A stretch of DNA of 64,000 bases from Kutzneria sp. CA-103260 (lineage in GTDB: Bacteria; Actinomycetota; Actinomycetes; Mycobacteriales; Pseudonocardiaceae). Under the pieces are notes generated by a model. The model worked only from the letters and a program-made list of their open reading frames with translations. It had not been told where the DNA came from and did not search any database. Below, in pieces: positions 38,637 through 49,716 of the stretch (its first letter is position 1; each line of letters starts with the position of its first letter). Where the stretch lies: positions 8,928,001 to 8,992,000 of the forward strand of contig NZ_CP073318.1 of assembly GCF_018263855.1 (NCBI RefSeq). Reading direction: 5' to 3'. The translations under genes were made by a program, and so were the position numbers.

Positions 38637-39229
38637 GCGACGAGCAGGAGCAGCCGGTGGTCGTGAACGACCGCCGACGGATCGACCCGGAGACGGGCCA
38701 GCTCCGCGAGCCGGAGCCGGGCGAGCTGGCCGACGAGACTCTCGAGTCCGCCGGCCGGCACGCCGCCGAGGACGCCGTGGCCGACCCGGCCGCGGAGTTC
38801 AAGGCGCAGCTGGACGAGCGCACCGCCGACCTGCAGCGGCTGCAGGCCGAGTACGCCAACTACCGCAAGCGGGTGGAGCGCGACCGCGAGGTCAACGCCC
38901 TGGCCGCCAAGGGGCAGATCGTCACCGAGCTGCTGGGCGTGCTCGACGACGTGGAGCGGGCGGCCGCGCACGGCGACCTGACCGGCGCGTTCAAGTCGGT
39001 CAGCGACAAGCTGGTCGCGGTGCTCCAGGCCAGCGGCCTGGAGCCGTTCGGCCACGAGGGCGAGGAATTCGATCCCTCGGTGCACGAGGCGGTGCAGCAC
39101 AACACCTCGGCCGAGGTGACCGGACCGACCGTGACCGCGGTGTTGCGCCGCGGCTACCGGTACGGCGAGCGCCTGCTGCGGCCGGCGCTGGTCGCGGTCA
39201 CCGACCATGAGCCGGCAGCAGCTGAGTAA
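38633..39229 (+). CDS. grpE: Nucleotide exchange factor GrpE
   Basis: A 198-residue DnaK nucleotide exchange factor. A disordered acidic N-terminus is followed by the long dimerisation helix (AEFKAQLDERTADLQRLQAEYANYRKRVERDR) and the beta domain with GLEPFGHEGEEFDPSVHEAV and TAVLRRGYRYGERLLRPALV, the family signature. It starts at a GTG inside the dnaK stop overlap, so translation is coupled. Confidence 0.97.
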
Positions 39230-39253
39230 CACGAACGAAGGGAGGGACGCCCG

Positions 39254-40435
39254 GTGAGCGCGCGGGATTGGATCGACAAGGATTTCTACGGCGACCTGGG
39301 CGTCTCCTCCGACGCCTCGGCCGACGAGATCAAGAAGGCGTACCGCAAGCTGGCCCGGGAGCTGCACCCCGACGCCAATCCCGGCGACGCCAAGGCCGAG
39401 GCCCGCTTCAAGTCGGTCTCGCAGGCCTACGGCGTGCTGTCGGACGCGGAGAAGCGCAAGCAGTACGACGAGGCGCGGCGGCTGTTCGGCTCCGGCGGGT
39501 TCCGGCCCGGCGGTGGCGGTTTCGGCGGCGGCTCCGGCTCGTTCGACCTCGGCGACCTGTTCGGCGGGGCCCAGGCCGGTGGCGCCCAGGGTGGCCTCGG
39601 CGACCTGCTGGGCGGCCTGTTCGGCGGTCGCGGCCGGGGTGGCGCGGCGGCGTCGTCGGCCACCAGGGCCAAGCGCGGCGACGACGTCGAGACCGACGTG
39701 CGGATCGACTTCGTGGAGGCGGTCAAGGGCGCGACCGTGCCGCTGCGGCTGTCCAGCCCGTCGACCTGCGGCACCTGCCACGGGTCGGGGGCCAAGCCGG
39801 GCACCACGCCACGCACCTGCCCGACCTGCAAGGGCGCCGGCCTGGTCAGCCGGAGCCAGGGCGCGTTCGCGTTCAGCGAGCCGTGCCGCGACTGCCGGGG
39901 CACCGGCAAGATCATCGACGACCCGTGTCCGGAGTGCGGCGGCGAGGGCGTGAGCACCAAGGTGCGCACCCTGACCGTGCGGATCCCGGCCGGCGTCGAC
40001 GACGGTCAGCGGATCCGGCTGGCCGGCCAGGGCGAGCCCGGGCGCAACGGCGGACCCAACGGCGACCTGTTCGTGCGGGTGCACGTCGCGCCGCACGCGG
40101 TGTTCGGACGTTCCGGTGACGATCTCACCGTGACGGTCCCGGTGACCTTCCCCGAGCTGGCGCTGGGCACCACACTGACGGTGCCGACGCTGGACTCGAA
40201 GGTCAACGTGAAGGTGCACCCGGGCACGGCCAGCGGCCGGATCCTGCGGGTGCGCGGCAAGGGCATCGAGCGCCGCGACGGCCGCACGGGAGACCTGCTG
40301 GTGACGCTCCAGGTGGCGGTGCCGGCGCGACTGGACGGCAAGGCCGAGGAGGCGCTCAAGGCGTACGCCGAGGCCACCGCCGGCCACGACCCGAGGGCAG
40401 AGCTGGACGATCTGCTGGGAAAGGGTGACGCGTGA
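39254..40435 (+). CDS. dnaJ: Co-chaperone DnaJ, zinc-finger type
   Basis: A 393-residue type-I DnaJ. The J domain (residues ~10-75) has the HPD motif in RELHPDANPG. Next come a Gly/Phe-rich linker (FRPGGGGFGGGSGSFDLGDLF) and the zinc-finger core with four repeats CGTCHGSG, CPTCKGAG, CRDCRGTG and CPECGGEG. The C-terminal peptide-binding domains include RIRLAGQGEPGRNGGPNGDLFV. The start is GTG 39254 with a GGGAGGGA-type site upstream. The gene ends in TGATG, shared with hspR. Confidence 0.97.
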   Translation: MSARDWIDKDFYGDLGVSSDASADEIKKAYRKLARELHPDANPGDAKAEARFKSVSQAYGVLSDAEKRKQYDEARRLFGSGGFRPGGGGFGGGSGSFDLGDLFGGAQAGGAQGGLGDLLGGLFGGRGRGGAAASSATRAKRGDDVETDVRIDFVEAVKGATVPLRLSSPSTCGTCHGSGAKPGTTPRTCPTCKGAGLVSRSQGAFAFSEPCRDCRGTGKIIDDPCPECGGEGVSTKVRTLTVRIPAGVDDGQRIRLAGQGEPGRNGGPNGDLFVRVHVAPHAVFGRSGDDLTVTVPVTFPELALGTTLTVPTLDSKVNVKVHPGTASGRILRVRGKGIERRDGRTGDLLVTLQVAVPARLDGKAEEALKAYAEATAGHDPRAELDDLLGKGDA

Positions 40436-40863
40436 TGGGCAACCCGTTCTCGTTCCCGCCGGGAGCCAACGAGGACACCCCGGTTTTCGTGATCTCGGTG
40501 GCGGCCCAGCTGTCCGGGCTGCACGCGCAGACCCTGCGCAGCTACGACCGGCTCGGTCTGGTGTCTCCGGGCCGGGCCACCGGCGGCGGTCGCCGCTACT
40601 CGGCCCGGGACATCTCGCTGCTGCGCGAGGTGCAGCGGCTGTCCCAGGAAGAGGGCGTCAACCTGGCCGGCATCAAGCGCATCATCGACCTGGAGAACCA
40701 GGTGGACGCGCTCAAGGCCCGGCTGACCGAGGTGCTGGAGGAGCTGGCCGCGGCCCACGCGGCGGCCGAGCAGGCGGCGGCCGCGGTGCACGCCTCCTAC
40801 CGCCGGGACCTGGTCCCGGTCCGCCAGCAACAGCAGATCGTGGTCTGGAAGCCGAAAAAGTAG
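40435..40863 (+). CDS. hspR: Heat-shock repressor HspR (MerR family)
   Basis: A 142-residue MerR-family repressor of the heat-shock genes, acting with DnaK as co-repressor on HAIR sites. The helix-turn-helix is FVISVAAQLSGLHAQTLRSYDRLGLVSPGR, then GGGRRYSARDISLLREVQRLS. A coiled coil (ENQVDALKARLTEVLEELAAAHAAAEQ) follows, and a basic tail ends in WKPKK. ATG 40435 overlaps the dnaJ stop by one base; GTG 40432 is one codon upstream. It closes the dnaK operon. Confidence 0.96.
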   Translation: MGNPFSFPPGANEDTPVFVISVAAQLSGLHAQTLRSYDRLGLVSPGRATGGGRRYSARDISLLREVQRLSQEEGVNLAGIKRIIDLENQVDALKARLTEVLEELAAAHAAAEQAAAAVHASYRRDLVPVRQQQQIVVWKPKK

Positions 40864-40876
40864 CCATCCTGAAAAC

Positions 40877-40953
40877 CCGCGAGTCCCGCTCTCGGGCAAC
40901 CATGTGTCGAGTTCCGAACTCGACATTCAGTTGCCCCAGAGCGGGACTCGCGG
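40877..40953. terminator. Nested 77-bp palindrome between convergent genes
   Basis: Three stems are nested: a perfect 16-bp outer stem (40877-40892 with 40938-40953), a 7-bp middle stem GGGCAAC/GTTGCCC (40894-40900 with 40930-40936), and an inner hairpin GTCGAGTTC-C-GAACTCGAC (40906-40924). It starts 13 bases after the hspR stop and ends 11 bases before the end of the flavohemoglobin gene, so it probably terminates both. Its size and order exceed what a terminator needs, so a small mobile or structured-RNA origin is possible. Confidence 0.75.
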
Positions 40954-40964
40954 TGTTTGTGGGG

Positions 40965-42143
40965 TCAGTCCAGGGTGAACGGGTCGTAGCGGATGTGGTC
41001 CAACGGGGTGCCCGCCACCAGCATCCGGGAGACAGTGGCCCGGATCATCGCCGGCGAGCCGCAGACCAGGACCTCGCGGTCGGACCAGGAGCCGTAGCGG
41101 GTGACCACGTCGGCCAGCGAGCCGTGCTCGTAGCCCTGCAGGCCCGGCTCCGACTCCACCACCGGCACCACCGTCAGCCACGGGTTGCTCTGGGCGATGC
41201 GCTGCAGGTTCTCCAGGTCGTAGAGGTCCTCGCGGGTGCGGCCGCCGACGAACAGGTGCACGCGGGGGTTCTCGCCCCACTGGGCCAGGTTGTCCAGGAT
41301 CGACCGCATCGGGGAGACGCCGGTGCCGCCGGCGACCATCAGGACGTCCTTGCCGGCCTCGCGGTCCACGGCGAGCCGGCCCATCGGCGCGCCGATCCGC
41401 CACTGGTCGCCGACCTGGGTGTGGGCCACGATCGAGCGGCTCACCCAGCCGCTGTTGACGGCGCGGATGTGGAACTCGATGGTGCCGTCCTCGCGCGGCG
41501 CGTTGGCCGGGCTGAAGTAGCGCCACAGCCGGGGCCGCTGCGGGGTTTCCACGCTCACGTACTGGCCGGGCTGGTAGGGCACCGGGTAGTCGGGCTGCAC
41601 CCGCACCATGGCCAGGCCCCAGCTCAGCCGCTTGTGCTCGACCACGGTGGCCGGCCAGAAGGCCGGGCCCTCGTCGGCCGCGGCGGCCTCCTGCATGGAC
41701 CGGGCCATGATCGTGTAGGCCTCGGCCCAGGCCCGCTCGACCTGCGGCGTCCACGCCTTGCCGGCGAACTTCTTGATGGCGGCCAGCAGCGCCGTGCCGA
41801 CGGCCTCGTAGTGACTGGCCACCACACCGAACTTGCGGTGGTCGCGGCCGAGCTGGCGCAGGAACGGGATCAGGTCGTCGGGGCGGTCGACCATCTGCAC
41901 GACGTGCACCAGGGCCCGCAGCAGCCGACTGCGCTGCACCTCCATGTTCACCGGGAACATGTCGCGGGTGGTCGGCGCGAGGCTGAACAGCATCCCGTAG
42001 AAGAATTTCGCCACTTCGTCAGCGCACGGTTCAACGACCGCGAAGCTCTCGCGAATCATCCGCACCATCGCGGTGACACCCGGTGGCGGTTCGCGGTGAG
42101 GAGTGGTCGAAGGCAAGGGATTCAACACGGCGTTGGCTGTCAT
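40965..42143 (-). CDS. Flavohemoglobin-like oxidoreductase
   Basis: A 392-residue protein with an N-terminal globin domain (MIRESFAVVEPCADEVAKFFYGMLFSLAPTTRDMFP, LRQLGRDHRKFGVVASHYEAVGTALL with the proximal His) joined to a ferredoxin-reductase domain. That domain has FAD-binding RLWRYFSPANAP, NAD-binding MVAGGTGVSPMRSIL and EVLVCGSPAMIRATV. It resembles Rv0385 of M. tuberculosis, a type II flavohemoglobin whose substrate preference differs from classical NO dioxygenases. It is divergent from the PPOX-family gene. Confidence 0.9.
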   Translation of the reverse strand: MTANAVLNPLPSTTPHREPPPGVTAMVRMIRESFAVVEPCADEVAKFFYGMLFSLAPTTRDMFPVNMEVQRSRLLRALVHVVQMVDRPDDLIPFLRQLGRDHRKFGVVASHYEAVGTALLAAIKKFAGKAWTPQVERAWAEAYTIMARSMQEAAAADEGPAFWPATVVEHKRLSWGLAMVRVQPDYPVPYQPGQYVSVETPQRPRLWRYFSPANAPREDGTIEFHIRAVNSGWVSRSIVAHTQVGDQWRIGAPMGRLAVDREAGKDVLMVAGGTGVSPMRSILDNLAQWGENPRVHLFVGGRTREDLYDLENLQRIAQSNPWLTVVPVVESEPGLQGYEHGSLADVVTRYGSWSDREVLVCGSPAMIRATVSRMLVAGTPLDHIRYDPFTLD

Positions 42144-42334
42144 GGTCCGGGCGCAGTCTCCACGTAGTCAGGGGCACCTGGCAAGGCGCTCCGTGGTCAA
42201 GCATCCGTCCCCCGACAGGGTGGACCCTAACTCGACATCGGGAGTTTGTGGGACTTGATGCCTCGTTCGGGTGGACCGGAGTCACTAACCGTTGACAGAC
42301 CGCCCTACGAACGGGCGAACAAGCCGCCGGGGGT

Positions 42335-43114
42335 GTGCAGAACGCGTCCGGCATGGCACGGTGGGCCACCGTGACCCCCGTCCACCTTGCTCCGACCGGT
42401 ACCGCCGGTCCAGAGCTGCTCCAACTGGAGCTGTCGGACGCACCGTCCCCCGCGGTGACCGACATCACCCTGCACCCCGATGAACTGCTCGGACCCCACC
42501 CCGGGGACGACGACTTACCCGGCTCCCGAGGAGAGCACCTGCTGCAACGGGCCTTCGGCACGGCCGACCGGGCCAACCGGTTCTACCGCGACCAGGTCCT
42601 GGACCACCTCAACGACGAGATGCGGGCCTTCGTCGCCCGCATGGACATGGCCTTCATCGGCACCTCGGACGCGGGCGGCGAGTGCGACGTGTCCTTCCGC
42701 GCCGGCCCGTCCGGCTTCGTGCGGGTGCTGGGCGAGCGCTGGCTGGCCTACCCCGAGTACCGCGGCAACGGCGTGATGGCCAGCCTCGGCAACATCAGCG
42801 AGAACGCGCACGTGGCCATGCTGCTGGTCGACTTCGTGGACGACCTGATCGGCCTGCACGTCAACGGCCGGGCCCGCATCGTCGACGACGCCGAGCTGCG
42901 GGCCGTGCACCCCGAGCTGCCGGCCGAGTTCGACCGCGGCCGGACCCCTGAACGCTGGGTGGTGCTGGAAGTGGTCGAGGCCTACATTCACTGCCGGAAG
43001 CACATCCCCCGGCTGGTGCCGGTGGACCGCACCCGGGACTGGGGCACCGACGACGGTCGCCGCAAGGGCGGGGACTACTTCGGCGTCCGATCGGCGAGAA
43101 CTGCGGCCCACTAG
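42335..43114 (+). CDS. Pyridoxamine 5'-phosphate oxidase-family protein
   Basis: A 259-residue protein with a flavin-reductase-like split barrel in its C-terminal half: MDMAFIGTSDAGGECDVSFRAGPSGFVRVLGERWLAYPEYRGNGVMASLGN, then VAMLLVDFVDDLIGLHVNGRARIV. Such proteins bind FMN or F420 and act as oxidoreductases; the cofactor cannot be read here. The N-terminal 80 residues form an acidic, Pro-rich extension without a name. The start is GTG 42335 close behind a G-rich stretch; ATG 42353 is an alternative. The 191-base divergent gap to the flavohemoglobin gene suggests shared control. Confidence 0.83.
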   Translation: MQNASGMARWATVTPVHLAPTGTAGPELLQLELSDAPSPAVTDITLHPDELLGPHPGDDDLPGSRGEHLLQRAFGTADRANRFYRDQVLDHLNDEMRAFVARMDMAFIGTSDAGGECDVSFRAGPSGFVRVLGERWLAYPEYRGNGVMASLGNISENAHVAMLLVDFVDDLIGLHVNGRARIVDDAELRAVHPELPAEFDRGRTPERWVVLEVVEAYIHCRKHIPRLVPVDRTRDWGTDDGRRKGGDYFGVRSARTAAH

Positions 43115-43176
43115 CAGGGATCGGACACCCCGCCCACTACGGTTTGACGTTCGTGTGACGCGGATGGAGGACCAGG

Positions 43177-43626
43177 GTGGACGAGCACGAGCAGGCTGAC
43201 CGCCGGGAGGCAGCCCAGGCCGTGGAGCGGTCGCTCTCGGTGCTGTTCGGCCGGGCCCGCAGCTTCTCCCTGCAGGTCGCCAAACAGGTCCACCCCGGCC
43301 TGGACACCGCGTCCTACGCGCTGCTCGTGCACCTGTACGAGACCGGCCCGGTGCGTGCCGCCGAGATCGTGGAGCGCACCGGCCTGGACAAGTCGACGGT
43401 GAGCCGGCAGATCGCTCGGCTGGAGGAGCTCGGGCTGCTGGAGCGGGCCGTGGACAGCGCCGACGGCCGGGCCCGGATCGTGCAGCTCACGGCCATCGGC
43501 CACGACCGGCTCGACGCCGTCCGCAACGACCGCCGCACGCTGTTGCGGGAGCGGCTGTCGCACTGGTCCACCGAGGACATGCATACCTTCTCCGCGCTGC
43601 TGGAGCGGCTGAACGAGGTGTTGTGA
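43177..43626 (+). CDS. MarR-family regulator, first of a tandem pair
   Basis: A 149-residue MarR winged-helix repressor: LDTASYALLVHLYETGPVRAAEIVERTGLDKSTVSRQIARLEELGLLERAVDSADGRARIVQLTAIG in overlapping segments gives a complete winged helix and wing. The stop overlaps the start of the second MarR gene (TGATG), so the two are translated together. The ligand is unknown. Confidence 0.88.
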   Translation: MDEHEQADRREAAQAVERSLSVLFGRARSFSLQVAKQVHPGLDTASYALLVHLYETGPVRAAEIVERTGLDKSTVSRQIARLEELGLLERAVDSADGRARIVQLTAIGHDRLDAVRNDRRTLLRERLSHWSTEDMHTFSALLERLNEVL

Positions 43627-44075
43627 TGGGGCCGTCGGAAGAGCAGTCGCTGGAGCTGATCCGCCAGTTGCGGATGCTCAACCAGATCCAGAACGCGGTG
43701 CGGATGCGGTTCTGGGACGACGACTTCGGCCTGCACCCGGCGGCCGGCGCGCTGCTGGCCGACGTGGTGGCCCGGGGTGAGTGCCGGGTGTCGGACCTGG
43801 CCGAGCACCGGGTGGTGGACACCTCGGTGGTCAGCCGGCAGATCGCCCAGCTGGAGAAGGTGGGCCTGGTCAACCGCCGGCCCTCGCCCAGCGACGGCCG
43901 GGTGGCCCTGATCAGCCCGACCGAGCGCGGCGTCGAGGTGCTGGCCGGCTGGAAGCGCAAGCAGGCCGACCTGATCCGGGGCGCGCTGGACGGCTGGGAC
44001 GACGAGCGGCTGGCTTCGGCCAACGGGGTGCTGCGCGACCTGGTGGCAGCCATCCGCGGCACGCTGGAAGCGTGA
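43626..44075 (+). CDS. MarR-family regulator, second of a tandem pair
   Basis: A 149-residue MarR protein, exactly the length of its neighbour but clearly diverged: GALLADVVARGECRVSDLAEHRVVDTSVVSRQIAQLEKVGLVNRRPSPSDGRVALISPTERG. The recognition helix VVDTSVVSRQIAQLEK differs from LDKSTVSRQIARLEE upstream mainly at the start. Coupled expression raises the possibility of heterodimers. Three DnaA-box-like sequences follow the gene. Confidence 0.87.
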   Translation: MGPSEEQSLELIRQLRMLNQIQNAVRMRFWDDDFGLHPAAGALLADVVARGECRVSDLAEHRVVDTSVVSRQIAQLEKVGLVNRRPSPSDGRVALISPTERGVEVLAGWKRKQADLIRGALDGWDDERLASANGVLRDLVAAIRGTLEA

Positions 44076-44096
44076 CCACCCGGACGGCCCAGCCCT

Positions 44097-44146
44097 GTGG
44101 ATCGTCACCTGGGGATTGTGGATAACCGGGGTACCGGTGTGGACAA
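44097..44146 (-). promoter_or_regulatory. Three phased DnaA-box-like sequences upstream of clpB
   Basis: TGTGGATCG (44097-44105), TGTGGATAA (44117-44125) and TGTGGACAA (44138-44146) share one orientation and are spaced 20 and 21 bases apart, two helical turns each. The last two are exact complements of TTATCCACA and TTGTCCACA. They lie in the 232-base gap before clpB, upstream of the HAIR element. DnaA binding is inferred. Confidence 0.55.
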
Positions 44147-44237
44147 GCCTGGTTCGCATGTGGGTGAACGCCGCGGGTGTGGCGGCTGACCGGCCGTGAC
44201 AGCGTGGGGTGAGCCGGCTCACTCGGGTATGCTTTGA

Positions 44238-44258
44238 CTTGAGCGGAACAGACTCAAC
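44238..44258 (+). promoter_or_regulatory. HAIR element upstream of clpB
   Basis: CTTGAGC-N7-ACTCAAC has the same arms as the first HAIR element of dnaK, 49 bases before the clpB start. TATGCT at 44229-44234 just upstream is a possible -10 box, so HspR would cover the transcription start. Confidence 0.88.
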
Positions 44259-44307
44259 TTTTCTGACGTTGAAGCTAGTGTCCCCGAGTCTCGCCCGAAG
44301 GTGGGAG

Positions 44308-46888
<2,581 letters not shown>

Positions 46889-46899
<11 letters not shown>

Positions 46900-48079
46900 C
46901 CGGCAGCTCCCGCAGCGCCCGGACGATCATGCCGTCCTTCCAGACGAGCTGGTCGTCCGGGACCGCGACCTGGAGTTTCGGGAATCTGGCCAACACCGAG
47001 CGCAACGCCAGGCGCAGCTCGGTGTTGGCCAGATGCGCGCCCAGGCAGTAGTGCGGGCCGTAGGTGAAGCTGAGGTGGTCGTCGGCGTTGGCCCTGGTCA
47101 CGTCGAACACGTTGGGGTTCTCGAAGGCCTCGGGGTCGCGGTTGGGCATGTGCGGCGGCAGCGTCACCGTGTCGCCGGCCCTGATCAGCTGGCCGCCCAG
47201 CTCCACGTCCTCGACCGCGGTCCGCGGCAGGTCCGCGTTCGAGAACTTCACGTAGCGCATGATCTCGTGCACGGCGCCCGGCACCAGGTCCAGATCGGCC
47301 TTGAGCTTGTCGAACTGCTCGGGGTGCCGGGACAGCGTGACGATGCCGTTGGCCAGCTGGTTGACCGTGGTCTCGTGGCCGGCGACCAGCAGCGACTGGA
47401 GGTTGATCACCAGCTCGGCGTGGCTGAGCCGGTCGCCCTCGTCGCGGGCCTGCACCAGCGCGGTGGTCACGTCCTCGGCCAGGTTGGCCCGCTTGTGCTC
47501 GATCAACTCGTTCAGGTACGCCTGCAGGTCGTCCTGGGCGGCCAGGATCTGCTCGGGCGAATACAGGTAGACCGCCATCAGCTTCTCGGCCCAGTCACGC
47601 ATCCGGGTGACGTCCATGTCCGGCACGCCCATCAGCTCGCAGATGACCTTGATCGGCAGCGGGGCGGCGAACAGCCCCAGCAGGTCGGCCGGCGCGCCGT
47701 GCGCCTCGACGTCGTCCAGCAGCTGGTCGATGATCCGCTGCACGGTCGGCGCGAAGGCGTCCACCCGGCGCGGCGTGAAGGCCTTGGCCATCAGCCGGCG
47801 GACCCGGGTGTGGTTGGGCGCGTCCTGGTTGGACAGCACGTCCGGGGCGTCGCTGGCGGTGCTGGACTTCGGCGTCGCAGCGGTCATCGCGGCCTCGCGG
47901 CTGAATCTCGGGTCGGTCATCACCTGGCGCGCCGCCTGGTAGCCGAGCACCAGCCAGCCCTCCGGGCCGTCGGCCCCGAACCGGACCCGGGCCACCGGGC
48001 CCCTGGCCAGCAGGTCGAGGGCGGCCGGGTCGGTGTCGAGCGACTGCGGCGTGCCGAACGGGATGACGGGGAGGCCCAT
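46889..48079 (-). CDS. Cytochrome P450
   Basis: A 396-residue soluble bacterial P450. The heme-binding loop is FTYGPHYCLGAHLANTELRLAL, the I-helix oxygen motif is LLVAGHETTVNQLANG, and the K-helix E-x-x-R is EIMR. ATG 48079 has GAAGGAG seven bases upstream, which decides against starts further out. No ferredoxin gene adjoins, and the substrate is unknown. It converges on clpB and is divergent from an uncharacterised membrane-anchored protein gene. Confidence 0.93.
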
Positions 48080-48153
48080 GGTTACTCCTTCTCGGGAGAA
48101 CTGACCCACTAGTGATCTTCGTAATCGGCCGGGCGGCCGCTACCCTGCCTGTT

Positions 48154-48870
48154 GTGATACCTGCGTGGGTCTGGTTCACGGCGTTCGTCGTTCTGGCAGT
48201 GGCGGGGCTGGCACTGCTGGCGACAGACCGTGCCCAGCGCACCGCTCGTAACCGAGAGCGACGGCGCTGGGCGGGGCTGCGCGGCTGGCAGTTCGCCGAG
48301 ACAGACCACGTGCTGCCCACCCGCTGGCACCACGGGGCCATCGCCTACTACGGCAGCGGGGTGGCCCGCGACGTGGTCGCCGGGTCCACGTTCACCGCGG
48401 ACGGACGCCGCCAGGTGTACGTGCTCGACCTGGAGAACGGCGGCAAGGTCAACTCCGTGCTGGTCGGCATCCGGTGTCGGCGGACCCACCCGGTAGTCGT
48501 CGAGCTGTGGCTGCCCAGCGTGCCCTTCCAGCGGGAACAGATGCCGGACCTGCTCGGCCCGGTCGGCCAGCGCTACGCCTTCGTGTCCGACCTGACCGCC
48601 GCCCGGATGCTCATCACGCCCGATCTGGTGGAGGCGGCCGAGGAGATCGGCGGCGACGTCACCGTGGTCTGGCTGGAGGAGGACTGGGTGCTGGCCGCCG
48701 CGCCGCCCGGGGCCACCCCGGCCCGGCTGGAGCGGCTGCTGCGCGACGTCGGCGAGCTGGCCGACGTGGTCGACCCTTTCGAGGCCGACACGCCCAGTGA
48801 CGAGCCTTCGGACGACAACCCCGGCGGCGAGGTCTACCGGCCCTCGTTCGGCGGCCGCAACCCGGCCTGA
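48154..48870 (+). CDS. Conserved membrane-anchored protein, Rv0383c-like
   Basis: A 238-residue protein with one N-terminal membrane helix (VWFTAFVVLAVAGLALLA), then a basic stretch and a soluble domain. The start of that domain, WAGLRGWQFAETDHVLPTRW, resembles Rv0383c of M. tuberculosis, which also sits between clpB and pyrE. The C-terminus is acidic and Ser/Pro-rich. The function is unknown. I prefer GTG 48154, which puts the helix at the N-terminus; GTG 48112 is in frame but would start only 32 bases from the divergent P450 start. Confidence 0.7.
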   Translation: MIPAWVWFTAFVVLAVAGLALLATDRAQRTARNRERRRWAGLRGWQFAETDHVLPTRWHHGAIAYYGSGVARDVVAGSTFTADGRRQVYVLDLENGGKVNSVLVGIRCRRTHPVVVELWLPSVPFQREQMPDLLGPVGQRYAFVSDLTAARMLITPDLVEAAEEIGGDVTVVWLEEDWVLAAAPPGATPARLERLLRDVGELADVVDPFEADTPSDEPSDDNPGGEVYRPSFGGRNPA

Positions 48871-48922
48871 GGCCGAGGCCGAAGGATACGGCCGGGGCTG
48901 ACTCGCCGGTAACGTTCGAGGC

Positions 48923-49702
48923 ATGGCCACATGTCTCGTCACCGGAGCCACCTCCGGCATCGGCGCCGCCTTCGTGCGGCGGTTCGCCGCCGACGGCGAC
49001 CGCCTCGTGCTCGTCGCCCGCACCACGTCCCGGCTTCAGGAGCAGGCCGCGGAGCTCAAGCGCCGCTACGGCGTGGAGTCCGAGGTGCTGCCGGCCGACC
49101 TGGCCACCGTCGAGGGGCGGGCGGCCGTCGAGGCCCGGCTGCGGGACGCCGCGCGGCCGGTCGACGTGGTGGTCAACAACGCCGGCTTCGGCACCTCCGG
49201 CGAGTTCTGGACCTCCGACGTCGAGGACATGCAGAAGCAGTTGGACGTCAATGTCACGGCGGTGATGCGCTTCACCCACGCCGCCCTGGAAACGATGGTG
49301 TCGCGTGGGGCCGGCGTGATCATCAACGTGTCGAGCGTGGCCGGTTTCATGCCCGGCCGCGGCTCCACCTACTCGGCCAGCAAGGCCTACGTCACCTCGT
49401 TCACCGAGGGGCTGTCCATCGCGCTGACCGGCTCCGGCGTGCGGCTGATCGCGCTGGCCCCCGGCTTCGTGCACACCGAGTTCCACGAGCGGGCCGGCAT
49501 CGACATGACCAAGACCTCCGAACTGTGGTGGCTGGACGCCGATCAGGTCGTCAGCGAGTGCCTGGCCGATCTGGGCCAGGGCAAGTCGGTCAGCATTCCC
49601 GGCCTCCAGTACAAGGCGGTCGTCGGGCTGTCACGGCTGGTCCCGCGCGGATTGGTGCGCCGCATCGCCGGGCGGGTCGCCGCCGGCCGCGGCCGAACAT
49701 GA
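48923..49702 (+). CDS. Short-chain dehydrogenase/reductase
   Basis: A 259-residue classical SDR: CLVTGATSGIGAAFVRRFAADG for NADP(H), VDVVVNNAGFGTSG, INVSSVAGFMPGRGSTYSASKAYVTSFTEGL with catalytic Ser, Tyr and Lys, and ALAPGFVHTEFHERAG. The substrate is unknown. Its stop codon lies in a stretch (ATGA) that could also start pyrE, so SDR and pyrE are tightly packed and probably co-transcribed. Confidence 0.9.
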   Translation: MATCLVTGATSGIGAAFVRRFAADGDRLVLVARTTSRLQEQAAELKRRYGVESEVLPADLATVEGRAAVEARLRDAARPVDVVVNNAGFGTSGEFWTSDVEDMQKQLDVNVTAVMRFTHAALETMVSRGAGVIINVSSVAGFMPGRGSTYSASKAYVTSFTEGLSIALTGSGVRLIALAPGFVHTEFHERAGIDMTKTSELWWLDADQVVSECLADLGQGKSVSIPGLQYKAVVGLSRLVPRGLVRRIAGRVAAGRGRT

Positions 49703-49716
49703 GAAGGTGTGGACCC

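Noticed and set aside
44097..44146. The DnaA-box cluster as a replication origin
   Set aside because: Only three boxes, no dnaA/dnaN genes nearby, and no A/T-rich unwinding region; a regulatory or titration site is the most it supports.
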